From NCBI GenBank assembly GCA_032207245.1, contig CM063498.1, forward strand, positions 51,475,091-51,539,090: DNA of 64,000 nucleotides. The letters are read 5' to 3'. A model generated the notes under the pieces. The model did not search any database. It had not been told where the DNA came from and saw only the letters and a program-made list of their open reading frames with translations. Position numbers and translations under genes: made by a program. Below, piece by piece: positions 1-13,300 of this stretch. Source of the DNA: Pardosa pseudoannulata (lineage: Eukaryota > Arthropoda > Arachnida > Araneae > Lycosidae). Positions within the stretch are counted from its first letter, which is position 1. Every line of letters starts with the position of its first letter.

Positions 1-1612
1 AGTTTAAAATCTGGTTACACCTATGAGAAGGAACATACAGTCGGTCAAAGTAAAATTCTTAGGATTTTTCTAACCAGTTTAATATTTCAAGACTAAAAAC
101 ATCTTGGGATGTAAGTAACACCCAACAAAATACTAAATTGAAAATATCCAATTTTAAGCTTTCTAAAATGTAGAACTTTGTATACGAATTTTACTTTGAC
201 TGTATGCATTACGAACTGAAAAGCCTTCAATAGCTAATTTTTATTGAATGTGAAATGTCCTCTGTGTAGATTAATTCTTTTTCTACATTGATAATGACGA
301 TTTAATTTTATAAAGACCTAGTTTTATTACAGGAAGTAGTAATTTTCTGAAAACCGTAAAATATGTACAAAAAGGGAAACTAGAAATATCTTTATTCACA
401 AAATAACTAATTTGTGAATTAGAAACTATTTTTTTACATTAAATAGAAGTTGGTTGTCTTTTCTTCTGTGAGCCTATTATATTAATGCGAGCAATATAGT
501 TTTCAGAATAAAGACTAATTTTTTTATGAATTTTTACTTTAAAATTAAGTGGATACTTTTTTAAAGTTTTAGGCTTAATGGTTAAAACATTTAACTTCTG
601 TTTTATATAAAAATTTAGTTCTAACATATCCGCAAAAAAATTTAAATACGTAAGTGAATATTTTTTATTTTGTTAATATTTACGGTGACTAATTTTTTCA
701 AAACTACAGAAATAAACTTAAGTTTCACCCAGAGATTCTTTTTATGAATTTGAAAAGAACGTTATAATCCATAAACCCAAAACGAACAAAGTTCCCCTTC
801 AGCTAGTAATACGGATTTTAATGAGGAAACCGCTGTAAAATGATATTGTATTTATGGTGAATCATAAATTTGATACTTGATCTAGCGAATTTTTCATTCT
901 AGTTTTAGAGAAGTTAGTTTTGTGATAATTAAGAACTCTTTACTTTGAAATGAAACTCTAGAATGTTACTGATCTTCGCTGACGTTTGTAATCAATATGC
1001 ACGAATAGAAATGCGTGAAATTGAGATTTGATGACATTTTCAAATTTCACAGTCTAATGGAAAGTGTCTTTCATTGAGAAGATTAGGTGATCAGCGCATT
1101 TCTAAATATTTTTTAATACTAATCTAACGTTAGCTTATACATCTTTTTCTTACTTGCAAGTTTGGATTATATTTCAAGGGCAGACACTTTTCCCCGGCAT
1201 GTAAAAGTTTTCAATGCTTTTCATTGCTTTAAATATAAAGGAACATGCTTGATTATTGTTGACAGATAAAGCTGTAAGGTATTTTAAATACAAAAAAATT
1301 AACAGTTGTTCCTTATTGTCCCAGGCTTATCAGTTGTGAATTGTTTAACAGAAAGGCATGAATTTAATGTTCTCGCATGTAGCGCAAAGCAAATTTGAGT
1401 TTTTTTTTCACAAAGTGTGTCCTAATAGAATGATGGAAATATGAATGCAATGAAGTCTTGGGTCAGCGTTTTCGAACCTTTTGGTACTCGTACCGCTAGT
1501 GGAACACGAGTTAGTAATGCGCAAAAAATAGTGGACATAAAAATAAAACGTTTTCCTAAAATTCATAAAAAAATTAGTCTGTTTATGATCCAACATGACA
1601 TTTACGCGTGTT
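1..1612. other. AT-rich noncoding DNA, probably 5' intron of the ABCG gene
   Basis: No open frame here resembles a protein I know, and there is no P-loop (Walker A) motif in any frame. Because the first ABCG exon in the window starts in mid-codon at 4116, this stretch is probably part of the preceding intron. That is inference from the gene's orientation. No repeat structure is evident apart from A/T runs. Confidence 0.5.
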
Positions 1613-1625
1613 TCAATGTAATTGG

Positions 1626-1797
1626 GCCGAACGATGGACGATTGGTTAGGGTGCTGGACTTCGGTATCAGAGTTCGTGGGTTCGAATCCCACAGTGGCAT
1701 GAATGTTCGTAGCCGTTCGGAATCTGCTTTAAGCTGTAGGTCCCGGTCTCATTAGCCCTCGTGTTGAAAAAAATAGACCTTAGCACTCCAAACCAAC
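1626..1797 (+). mobile_element. tRNA-derived SINE, copy 1
   Basis: The element has a tRNA-like head with an A-box-like stretch (GGTTAGGGTGCTGG) and a B-box (GGTTCGAATCC). An unrelated body follows (GTAGCCGTTCGGAATC and AGGTCCCGGTCTCATTAG), and the tail is CCAAACC-like. It is flanked by imperfect 12-bp direct repeats at 1613-1624 and 1806-1817 (10 of 12 identical), as expected for LINE-mediated insertion. The same body recurs at least eight more times in the window. It is not a functional tRNA gene because the 3' acceptor half is replaced by the SINE body. Confidence 0.85.
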
Positions 1798-2405
1798 CGT
1801 CTAAATCAACGTAATTAGTCTTATGTGATGTGAATGCATGGTAGCATTATAAAACGTATGATGCAAATAAACACGTTCGTAATAAATTTCACAAAATGCA
1901 ATCATTTTAAAGGTCTTACAATTTATCAGGATGTACAACCAAGTTGAACATGAGCTAAAAAAGTATGTGAAAAGCTGTCTTAGGTAAATATTCGAAAGAC
2001 CGAAGAAATTTTTCTTTATGAATGTTTTTACGATATTTTATCCCCCTCTTATCGCTTTAAAAAGACGGATCTGTTGATCATTATCCAGAGGGTAGTTTCT
2101 CGTGAACTGTAAACTGAAACTTTACTACTCGCCATGAATTTCTGATTAAGAAAACTGATTTTACATATTAGCCATTAGATAACTACCTCTGCGTCTTACG
2201 AAAGTATTATCCTGAAATTACGTATGCATGGATACTTTCAACCTTTACTGTATTGCTTGCGCTCATGCACTTTACAGAGTTGGTTAGGATGAATGCAGGT
2301 TATAATGTAAATGCAAAAAACATTCTAATAAATGGGCACATTTCTAATACATATGAGTTAATATGTGCACGTATGTATTGCATAAAGTTTAGCAACAGAA
2401 CTTAA

Positions 2406-2572
2406 CGATGGCCGAATGGTTAGGGTGCTGGCCTTCAGAACCGGAGTTCGTGGGTTCGAATCCCATTCTGTATGGATGTTGGTAGCCGTTCGGAATCGAC
2501 TTTAAGCAGTAGGTCCCGGTCTCAATAGCCATTGTGTTTCAAAAAGTAGACCGTAGCTCTCCCAAACCAAAC
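2406..2572 (+). mobile_element. tRNA-derived SINE, copy 2
   Basis: Same family as copy 1: head GATGGCCGAATGGTTAGGG, B-box GGTTCGAATCC, body and CCAAACC tail. It is flanked by a perfect 10-bp duplication CAGAACTTAA at 2396-2405 and 2573-2582, so the ends are well defined. It lies upstream of the first ABCG exon seen, on the same strand as the gene. Confidence 0.88.
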
Positions 2573-2582
2573 CAGAACTTAA

Positions 2583-4115
2583 GTCAATACCAAAGAGATT
2601 CTAATCTATTAAAGCTGATGACTATCTTACAAGGTATTGATGCAACGTATATCCTAGTACAGGAAATATTAGTCTGTACTCTTTACATTAGGACTATTTA
2701 TGTTCTGTATTTTACTTGGTATGATTAATTTGTTACTTTAAAATTAAAACGTTAAACTGAGTTATCGAACATGTGCATTTTCTTGCAATAAGTTTTTAAA
2801 TTATTTTATTAGGCATTTATATCGTAGTAATGGCTCTATGAATACTTTAACACTCGTTATTTAATTTCCTGGAACAGAAAACTTTAAAATTTATGAAGAT
2901 GTTCCTAGGAACAAACGAATAGAAAAACAGAAAATTTGGAATTTTTCCTGAAGCATTTGAATTTTTAAACATTTTCTTACTAGGTCTTCGTGAATCTTAA
3001 TGTTATTTAATACACTGTTGTCAGCCTCTTACACAATTAACAATTTTATAACCCATACAAGCTGATGCATAGCAAGCAAACGCTAAAGTGGTTAGTTAAA
3101 AATTCGGTACGTCTCATTTACCTTTAACGCAATATTTCTCATACTACTTAGTCTAGGAAAAGCTGACGAAACTATATTTCTAGTGTATAAATAACTGTTT
3201 GTAAAAGAATCTTATTTCCCCCACTGAGTTTTGTTATTCGTATAACAGACATTAAATTATTCTTCCTCTATTTTGCAATGTATATTAATTTTGTAAACAT
3301 CACTCATCAATGTATTCCAAAGATTAGCAAACTCGTTAAATTGGCCCTTCATTCTTCACGTGGGCACAAAACATTTAAGGCGATGGTGGACTTTCAAATT
3401 GGCTAAAATCGACCGTAAATTCGAATTTTCGCGTTTAGTGAATAGTGAAAGAATATATCGTTAGGAATACGGAGCAAAAACAATTTTTTCATTTCCATCA
3501 TTTTATCATTACTTATGGGCATAAGCTTATCATTACTTCTGGGTATGGCAATAACTTCAAATGCTGTTTACTCAGAAGTAAAATTTCAATGTATTACAAA
3601 TGTTTAGAGTACCCCAGGCTCATTGAAAATAGATCATTGTCTCATACAATTCCAGTATTTACGTTAGTTTATAAAATAAAGTGTAGTTGAAACGGGTATG
3701 TTTTGAAGCATTTATGTTAGTTACGCATTTTAATTAACCGCTATAGCTGTTTATTCTGCAAAATATGGGTATCATCATCATAATTTTTTTTCTCTTTATA
3801 TTTTCTATGAATGTTTATGGAAATAACTACATTTTTTGTAAAGTCTATAAGGTATACTTAACATTTTTTATCATTTTATGCAAAATTGATGCGCCTGGAG
3901 CATTTTAAATTAATTTTGAAACAACTCCAAAACTAATGTTTTGTCTTCAAATTTTTAAAATATTTATATATCAATAGTACTAATAACATAGCCTATCTTC
4001 AAGAAGATTAATTTAAAAGGAAAACGTTTGCTCTAAAGGTCCACTGTCGCCTTCAACGGAGCTAAAAATGTTAATCCGAAACTTCAAAGCAATACAGTTT
4101 CTTTTCTCTCTTTAG
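2583..4115. other. Noncoding DNA up to the first ABCG exon in the window
   Basis: I see no recognisable coding or mobile sequence. The last bases form a polypyrimidine tract (TTTCTTTTCTCTCTTTAG) that serves as the 3' splice site at 4114-4115. The stretch is therefore intronic if the gene continues upstream, as the missing Walker A requires. Confidence 0.6.
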
Positions 4116-4305
4116 ACGCCAAAAAGTATCTGGCGACATCCTGGTGAATGGAAGCAATAGAGACATGAGAATATTCCGAAAGCTTTCTTGCTATATCATG
4201 CAGGATGATCATTTGCTTCCACACCTCACGGTACGGGAGTCTATCTACCTTGCAGCATGTTTGAAAATTCCTTTGACAGTCACAAAGGAAGAAAAGATGA
4301 AAGCC
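4116..4305 (+). CDS. ABCG1/4-like: ABCG exon A: Q-loop region of the NBD
   Basis: The exon begins one base before a codon boundary (split codon from the missing upstream exon) and encodes 63 residues, ending in phase 0 before GTAAGT. It contains [18 protein letters not shown], then the Q-loop [18 protein letters not shown], both very close to vertebrate ABCG1/4. It then runs into the helical subdomain. The acceptor is a strong pyrimidine tract ending TTTAG. Confidence 0.93.
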
Positions 4306-7300
4306 GTAAGTACTTGATTTAAACAGTAGAGGGGAGGCGTGGAAGTTCTTATACCGAACTTAACTCTTTGCCTTAAAACAACGTATGAGAGACGTGATCT
4401 TACTGCTGTGCCTAAAATGTGAACCTAGTATCACACGTGATGATTCTGTCTGGTCAAAAGTGTAAAGCTCGTGTCACACACGTTGTCTTTAGGCGATAGG
4501 TTTTTATTTTTGCGTTATTTTTCGTTACAGTTGCAATATAAGAGTTGGTCGTTTATTCTTAGGCGTAATTGCAATAGAGTATTATATTATATGCAGTAAA
4601 TTGTTGGTGCTTAAAAATTTCTATAAAAAATCTAAATTTAACCTAATGGCAAAAAGGAAAATGGTTACTAATAACAGTGCAGGAAAGTGTCCTAATTACA
4701 CCTTAGAAACTGAAACAAATACAGATTTGGATACATCTGAAGACAGCATTGTAGTTTGTCCTGTACAAAAACGTGTGTAAAATTTAGTGATGAAACTGCT
4801 TCTGGTCACGACGCATGAGAAAAGCTTTCATCGAAAGTGGCACACAATCGTCTCTCGATTCATAAGGCAAGAGGTTAAAGACAATTTTCTATTTTTAAAT
4901 ACTTAATTTTATTAGAAGTGCAGTCGGATAATTGAATACATTATGGAACAAAGCTGTCGTTGAGTTTTGATGAGCTAAGAAATGTAAAATCAATGCATCT
5001 TTAAGCCTTGGTCTCTTTCTTAAATAGATCAAATAAGTTTTAAAGTTTTGTTTTTCGAAACAAGTTTTTTTCTCTAGCTAAGGCAGATGTCAATGCTGTA
5101 ATCTAAAAATATCTTAAAATATTTGCTGTTTATAATTTTGTTATTTTTATTGCATGTTACGATTTTTCGAACCTCGCATATAATTTTCTGCAGGTGCATA
5201 AATTGAAATCGTGACACTTTTAAAGCTTCACTTTGGTCTTCTGTTTGCATGTGTTACTAAATCTATCTAAAAGTTTTTCTTTTTTGTAAATGGCATCTAG
5301 TTTTAATTTTAAGCAACAGACGTTCCCTAACAAGGACAGGCTGTAATATTCAGCTTTAGATTTCATTTGGGTTTCACTACTTTTAAGACTTTTCTATTCG
5401 ACGAAACGTTTAATTTTAATTGAAGAGATAAAATATGGAGAAATACTAATACAGTAGAAACTCGGTATAACGATCCCCTGTGGGACCAACATCATATGGT
5501 CGTTTTAACGAAAGGTCGTTGTAACGAATTTAAAAAATAATTAAATTGGGAAAAGAAATGATGCAATAGTACATACCTAGAGAACACTTAAATTTATTTG
5601 TATTTCATCACTGAATTTAAAAAAAAAAGTTTGACACCTGTTTCGAGTTCATGTGGGAATTTTTCATTATTAATGATTCCATATCCGTTAGATTTTGAAG
5701 GAAATCTTCAGAATTAAATTGTCCTTCAAAATATTGACGTAAGGCATTAATTGCATTGAACGCTTCTTTTTCATTCACTTTTTCAAAAGCTTGAATGATT
5801 TCTCCTCCTTCCTCGGAATCGCAGATTTTTTCATTTCCGGTAATATGGGCAATAAAATATAATATCCGGTAATATGGGCAATAAATCGTTCAAATTTTCT
5901 CAACAGCACTGTAAAGTTCAAACTCATCAAAGATAATTGAAGATTTAGTTCTCCCCTTTTCGTCAAGCAAACACAGAAGTATAGGTTTCTTGAAGTTGCA
6001 CCACAGTACAATAATTTTGAAATAGCTCACTTGCTCATGAGTTTTTGCGGAGAAAAATTGGCAGTCGCTCTATCGAAAAATAATACGCTTGGGGTCGTTA
6101 TGATTCAAAATTAACATTCCTATGGTAAAATAATTGGGACTTTTTAAGACGGTCGTTCTAACGAAGGGGTCGTTGTATCGTGGGGTCGTTAAAGAGGTTT
6201 TACTGTAACTTAATCTCTCAAAAATGAGAAAATTGTAAATCATGGGGGGAAAGGAGCGTGATATTATAGGAATGTGTCGACAGTTCATCGATTAGTGTTC
6301 ATAGGATCAACTATAGATCAGTATATCACCCTTTTAAAAATTCTATAGAATAGTCTTGCTTGTTATCAGAATGACGACTAAATATCCTCTGTTAATACCT
6401 GCTTGTAGATGCTTGTAGATTGCCCTACATTCTTTAAAACCAGCCTCATCTAAGTCACTATATAGTACTAAATTGAGTGTTTTAAGTTTTATAAAACTGA
6501 AAATATGTGTTTTATTTTGAATATTTTTTATTGGTATAAATTTTTATCCTTTTTACTAAGTAAAAATTTGTCCAATTTTCGTACCTTTTCTTTCTTAAAT
6601 CTCAAATTGAAAAAAAGTTTAGTATAGTTTTAATTCGACTTTTTGAGCCCTTTCTCTACCTAAAAACATAATTAGTCTACAAGTGTAATTAGTACTACTA
6701 GATTCTGGCAAAGGAAGGTTGCGTTCTACTAGTACGACATCGAACTATGGTCGAAGGATTTTTTGTTACATAGTTCGTATGTTCGAATATTATTGTTATG
6801 GATGTCCCTAGCCGTTTGGAATCTGCCTAAAGCAGTAGGGATCTGATCTCATTATCTCGCGTAAAATACACTATAGCTCTGCAAGACATACCAGTATGGT
6901 TCACTTCGTACACAGAGAGGAAGAGTTAATTAGTTTAATTATGCAAGTTTGAAAGTGAAGTAGTTATTTGTAAAAGATAGAAAGTACCAGAACCCTTTAC
7001 TGCCCCTCTATTGTAAGCAACTTAGAAAGGTAAAACTTTAAGTCACTAAGTGATACTACTTTTAATGGCAGGTGGATGAATGCATGATGTCTCTCGGCTT
7101 GATGGGACGTCAGAATAATAAAGCAAGTCAACTTTCGGGTGGCCAGAGGAAGAGATTATGCATTGCTCAAGAACTTGTCAGTAATCCTCCACTTATATTT
7201 CTGGATGAACCAACAAGGTATAGAATTTAAGTGTTTGCTTCTAAACAAGTCTTTATAGCAAAATGGCACTGTAGCATTCCAAAAGAATCTTAGACTCCAG

Positions 7301-10300
7301 TATACTTCCCTACGAGGATGTCATAATTTATGGTCACAACTTGCAACCGCTTATTCTAGACTGGGGTTTATTAAAATAGAATTCCTAGAAATTAACTGAA
7401 TTTTTCGAGGATCATCAAAGTGAAGAGTACATTGACAAAATGGAACGAATAATATGTGAAAACTAATCTCGAAAATTGGTCGAGCTCTGTCTAAATGGGT
7501 CGGGGTGCTTTTCTTTAGTACCGTAGTTGGTTCGAGTTCCACTGCTGGTATGAATGTTTGTAGGTATTAACTAGTTTTTGAAGCAGTAGGTCTCTCCTCA
7601 GCTCTAAGAGCTGTTACGATACTGAAGGGTTAGGATACTGAAGTGTTGTAATCCTGAAAGTATAAAGGTGATACTCTTATAGGTTACACTACTTGAATAC
7701 ATACGGGCGGGTACAGTACTTTCCGTCCTATAAGATAAATGTTAGATAAAAAAAGTGCTGTAAAAATTTGATTAGAAAAAATGAGGAAGAATTTAAATTA
7801 GAGAAAATTCTATTAACGCTAAAATGCTGTCCTTTCGTCCTGCAGATGCTTTGTAATTTGGTCATAAGATTTGGTCTTCTATTAAAGAACATCAATATTA
7901 AACTCCTGAAAATGAAATTTTAATCCAAAAAGACATGTATAAAGTAATTCATTTCAATAAAATTTACTTTCGAAAGTCATCGAAATACTAATTTTAGCTG
8001 GATTAGGTGAAGTTGAAATGTAAATTTCCCCAAACAACATTGATACAAGTAAAATATACTGTTGTATAAAGGGAGTTTGAGGTTAACACTAACAATCCAC
8101 CAAATTAACACTCAGTATGAAACTAAAATTACTGAAACATTAACGAAGAATTTATTTGAAGGAGAATTTTTTAAATAACAAATGTATTTATCTTTACAGT
8201 ATAGAGCACCTATAACAGAATAAAGAATAAAAAGGTTTTTGAAAGAACTGAGTTTAAATTTTAATACTAGTAATTCACTCGCCACTTTTTATTAAAGTTT
8301 GGTATACTGATTAAGTATGTGAAGTTCACCATGAACTTGCGATTTAATTCAATTCGATACAAATTGAAGCTCCTAGGATCTTACTCTAAACAAGTAGAAA
8401 AAATTTCTGGTTTTGGGAAATTCCTAAAGAAATATAATTTTGGGAAAAAATTGGAGAATTAAATAGCAATAACTATGTAGTATTTAACAATGAAACGATT
8501 TTGCTACTTGAATAAAGTGTCCTACATGGTAGGAAAAGGTGAGTGTCTAGTCTGAAAATAAGCCGTGGTGCAAGTATGCTTATCTAAGCAGGAATGACAT
8601 GCAATTACTGGTGCATTTGATCATAGCTGAGGTTCATGGTAATGTCTTGTTACTTTTACTATGGGTAAAGAACATGGTGGTCATGGAAACATTATCATGA
8701 ACTACTTTTATTCAAACTATTTACTCGCAACAGCTGTTTTTTTCTTTGTAGCTCCTAAAAATTAAAGTTAGGATAAATGTCCATATTACAGTTCATATTT
8801 ATTAAATTTTAATGTCTGCCAAAATAAAACAGTTTGAAATTCACAGCCCCGAGTTATATTTAATATGAAATCTAACGTTCGAAAATTTAACTTTAAATAA
8901 ATCCTAATGCTTGACTTTCTAGTGGCTTGGATAGTTCTTCATGCCTGCAGTGCATCCGACTCTTAAAATCTTTGGCTGAAGAAGGAAGAACGATAGTCTG
9001 CACTATCCACCAACCCAGTGCAAGAATATTCGAGATCTTTGATAAAGTAAGTTTACCAGTCTTCGTAAGAATTCTTGACAGAAATTTTATCTTGAACCCT
9101 TTCTGTTAGGCTACGTAATATTTTGTCCTGTGCCTAAATTTACTTGAAAATTACAGCAAGAAACCATGTTATAACCTTAGAAGAGAAACTAAATTTTGTA
9201 TATATTCTGATATATTAACCCCTTCCGGTAAAATGACGAGTCTAGCTCGTCATTAGTTTTTCATTCCATACCGCACAATGAAGAGCTACATTCGTCATGC
9301 AATTAAAGTTACTGTTAAATATGATAATTAATTTAGTTTAAAATTTCTAGTGCACTGAATTCGGCAACACTTTTATCACTTGTGAAAATCACAAGTCACT
9401 ATTGCATATTGTTTACTTAGAATTTCTTGGTACAAGTCATTGCCAAATTAATGAGTCGGAATAAAAGAACCTACTAAGAAATGCCATGTGTTACAAGAAT
9501 CAAATTAAAAGTGAGACTACTTGGCGGTGTAAACAATTAAGAATTCCTTTGCACTTTGTTTTGAAAAGTAGCACTAGCTTGAAGACTATTATCTGTATAC
9601 CTTATTAATGTTTTGCGTTGATATTTTCTTAATTTTACTGTTTCTGATATTATTTAACACTATGTAAAAAGTGGATTTTAATTAAGAATATGTAAGAATT
9701 GTAAAATGAAACAAGTTTTTTAAATAAAAATTAAATGGTTATTTCATTCAGTTTTTCATTATTAAATCATACCGGAAGGGGTTAATAAACCTAGTCTTAA
9801 CTTCTCTCTAGAAATTCGACAGTTTAGTGGCAGAGGATTTATTTTCGTCCTAACTTGATTAAAAACTAAATTTCTATTCTTCAGATTTTGATTGTTTTAA
9901 CACAATTGGTTCTTGTTAAAAATTCCTTTGCAGCTCTACATGCTGGCAGAGGGTCAATGTATTTACAGAGGTTCCACCACAAACCTGATCCCATTTTTGG
10001 CAGGACAAGGTTTGAACTGCCCACAGTATCACAACCCAACAGATTTTGGTATGTAACTATTAAAACGTTACAATAAGGGTAACGTATTGCTTTTAAATAT
10101 AATCTGATGTTTACTTCATAACTTGTTTCCTTTCTCTAAGCAACTGAGGTAGCTACAGGTGAACATGGCGACTGGATATGGAGATTGAAGAAAGCTGTGG
10201 ACCTCATAGATGAGTACGATGAGGATTCGTTGCTGGTCGATGAATCAACTTTTGATGGTAAACAGGAAGTTGGTCTCCAAGCTTCTACGCTTTGTCTCCT

Positions 10301-13300
10301 GCAGGAGAGGATGGACAAACCGTCAATACTAAAGGTATATGCATAGCGCCTTTCAAAAATCTAAAGTTATTCTGACTTCAGATTTGTCTACACCGAACAG
10401 TTGCAAAATGCTGATGCTTGATATTCATCTCGCATCTGAGGTACTTATTGCTCCCAAGTGTGCTTTTTGCAAGTCACCTCAAATAGTTGCACACTTTGGT
10501 ACTTCGTATTGTTGCTTCCGGCGGATGTATTTGGAATATTTTAAAACTTCGTTGCCTGTTCTTGGGACAATTATTGGGGAAGCACTGCATGCGGGCTTGT
10601 TTCCTTTTCTCCGCCGTTCAGGACTGTTATATGAAATATCTGTTACCAGTCCCTTTGGAAAATTTCAGTTATGTACATTTTTGGTTTTTGATTGTATTTT
10701 TGTATTCTTGCAAACTTTTAGATGTACCATGTATTTATACTCTAACATAACTTGTATGGCACAGCATGTACCCCGAGGATTTTGTGCCAAAAATCATAAA
10801 ATAAACTGATGGTACTTATTACCAAGGATAGGCTGTGTAACTAGTTCACATCAGACTAAGAGATTTGCGATCTGTTAGTAGAACGCTGTATTATATATCT
10901 TTATCTGGATTACTACTGAGTTTTTGTCAGTGTAAATTCTTCCTAATTTTGTGTACACTAATTTATATAAACTAAATTATTGGAACTAAATTATTTATCC
11001 AAACAGTTGGATACATTGTCAGTAATTAAAATAGTAAGGTTTCATTGATTCAAATCATAAAACAGACATGTCAAATCTTAACTTAATAAACACGTCAGCA
11101 AAAGTTTCGATCTTTAGTAGAAGGTCTTGAGTCTATGAGAATAAGATCCATAACAGTTGTCATCTAATAGTAGAATTAGGCTTCCAGTGAAGACTTGTGT
11201 TCATCTAAAATTGAATATTGCAGATTGTTTTATGCAAGAAAAATGAAACATATTTTATGTAAACTAGTTTCCTGTTTTGTAGTTTATAAAATGTTAAACT
11301 TCTATTCAATAGGATACTCTGCTGAAAAGCAACTACAGTGGTTATTCTACAAGTGCCTTTAATCAATTCAAAGTGCTTACGTACAGAAGCCTTATTTGTA
11401 CACTCAGAGAACCCGTAAGTAAATTTTGGAACTTTTATTAAATGATAAAGAAATTAGTGTATTAAGTATTTATCATATTCTAGATTAAAACTTCACTCAA
11501 AAATGATAGTTTTTAATCTTATTAAATGCTTCAAAATTGTCTTTACATTTTGGAAGTAGCATCTTTCCTTTCTATTAAAACATTTTAAGATTTTTTTCTT
11601 TTTTAGATGGCGACTCAACTTCGCTTCTTCGCTCATGTTGTGGTAGGGTTGCTTCTGGGAATGCTGTATTACGGAATTGGAAACGACGCAGCTAAAATTT
11701 TTAACAACTCTGGATTCTTGTTTTTCTCTCTCCTGTTCCTTATCTTTACGGCAATGATGCCAACTGTCCTCACGTGTGAGTTACATTCACGAATCTTATG
11801 CGTGACCTAGAACTGTCTCATTTTATGCAAAATTTTAATTGGTGAAAGGCAACTTCAGTTTTATGTGAATTTATCAAACATGATTTTTCAAAAATGAATA
11901 ACAGTAGGAATAAGATTATTGAGAAATAGTGAAAGCATAATAAATGATGAAAATAAATATTTCCTTTTGCGTGTTGTCAGATATGTTATGTGTCCTCTTC
12001 AGACCTGTAGGAATAAAGGTACTTCGAAGGGATCCTCCAAGTTATACTTCATTATAAAGTTTCTTGTAAAAAACTCAATTCTTAATTCGTAAATTCTTAA
12101 ACTTTCGTAGATGGATAAGTCTATAAGCTTAAATTGTTCTTTACAAACTAACTTTATTGTTTCGTAGATACTTTAGAGTTCCTCAACGTGATGCCTATTT
12201 CAAACTAATATTTTCGCAAGTTTTGTATTACGGTCTATGTATTTATCTTTCTTGCTTATCAATGTTTTGATAAATACATTTCGACCTTTATGAGGCGATT
12301 TCACACAGTAGAGCAAGTCTTAATTTATGACAATTCTGACTTTAGTTTCAAACGGAAAGGCAGTTTGTTTATTGGCTGTTGTAAACCAGAAAATGAATGG
12401 GAAGGGCATTATAGTAGTTCGTGACGTTAAGATAAATTGCTCTATTGAAGAGGCAATTATCACTACGATTAACTGTTTATAACTGTTATTCCGTTAAAGT
12501 CAGTTTAAATAAGAACATACGACTTCGGAGTTCAGTTTTGTTGCATTTGTTACGAAATTTTACATGAATCATTTATTCTTTTTTTCAGTTCCAATGGAGA
12601 AAACAATATTTGCCAGGGAACACCTGAATAGTTGGTATAGCACAAAGATGTATTACCTTGCAAAAACGGTTTCCGAGATACCATTTCAGGTAAATGCACT
12701 TCAGTTTAAGTATTTAAAGATGCTTAATCTCAAACATTTACTAATAGCTTTATTTCTGGTAGATTCTCTTCCCGGTTATATATGGTAGCATCGTATACTG
12801 GATGACTGCTCAACCGAATGACCTTCTCAGATTTGGACTGTTCCTGCTGTCATCTGTCATGATTTCCCTGGTAGCTCAATCTATAGGTCTCCTGATTGGA
12901 GCTGCAACAAGTGTGCAGGTTGGTTAATGAAACCAATGATTTATCTTAGTCATTCATTATGGTAGGCCTTTTCCCAGACTTTCTTCGTCACCAGGAGCGA
13001 AGTTCTTAAATTTTTAAGGAACTTTATAATAAATCTTGTTGTTTAATCCCTTGAGGACCAGCACGTAAATGGTATACCAGTAGACCTTTGTGAAAACCGT
13101 TGCCGTTTAAGCCATCTAGTAAATAAATCTAGAATTTAAAAATTAAAATAAAACTTTCAGATCTCCGTTATGCATACACGAAGCTGGTCTCTCGATAAGG
13201 CGATTTCACTCAGTAGGGCAAATCTCAATTTGACAATTCTGGCTTTAGTTTCAACCGGAAAGACAGTTTGTTTGTCTATTGGCTGTTGTAAACCTGAAAA

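Larger units (their letters stand above)
4306..7071 (+). other. ABCG intron A-B
   Basis: This 2766-bp GT-AG intron holds the pogo/Tigger derivative at 5452-6205 and a decayed SINE at 6740-6893. At 4646-4780 a 44-codon ATG frame (begins [10 protein letters not shown], contains TDLDTSEDS) is visible. It resembles no protein I can name and may be leftover transposon sequence. Confidence 0.75.

Noticed and set aside
1626..1700. Possible tRNA gene (A-box and B-box)
   Set aside because: There is no acceptor-stem complement after the B-box. The sequence continues into a repeat body found in all SINE copies, and insertions carry target duplications.
1408..1755. Frames on both strands over the first SINE, including residues GFEPTNSDTEV
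   Set aside because: They are translations of the SINE tRNA-like head and body. The same words recur at 21379-21657, 34248-34697 and 48625-48816 because the repeats recur.
1..4115. Search for the Walker A exon of the ABCG gene
   Set aside because: I looked for G..G.GKS/T coding in all frames here and did not find it. I conclude it lies outside the window rather than being lost, but I cannot prove that.
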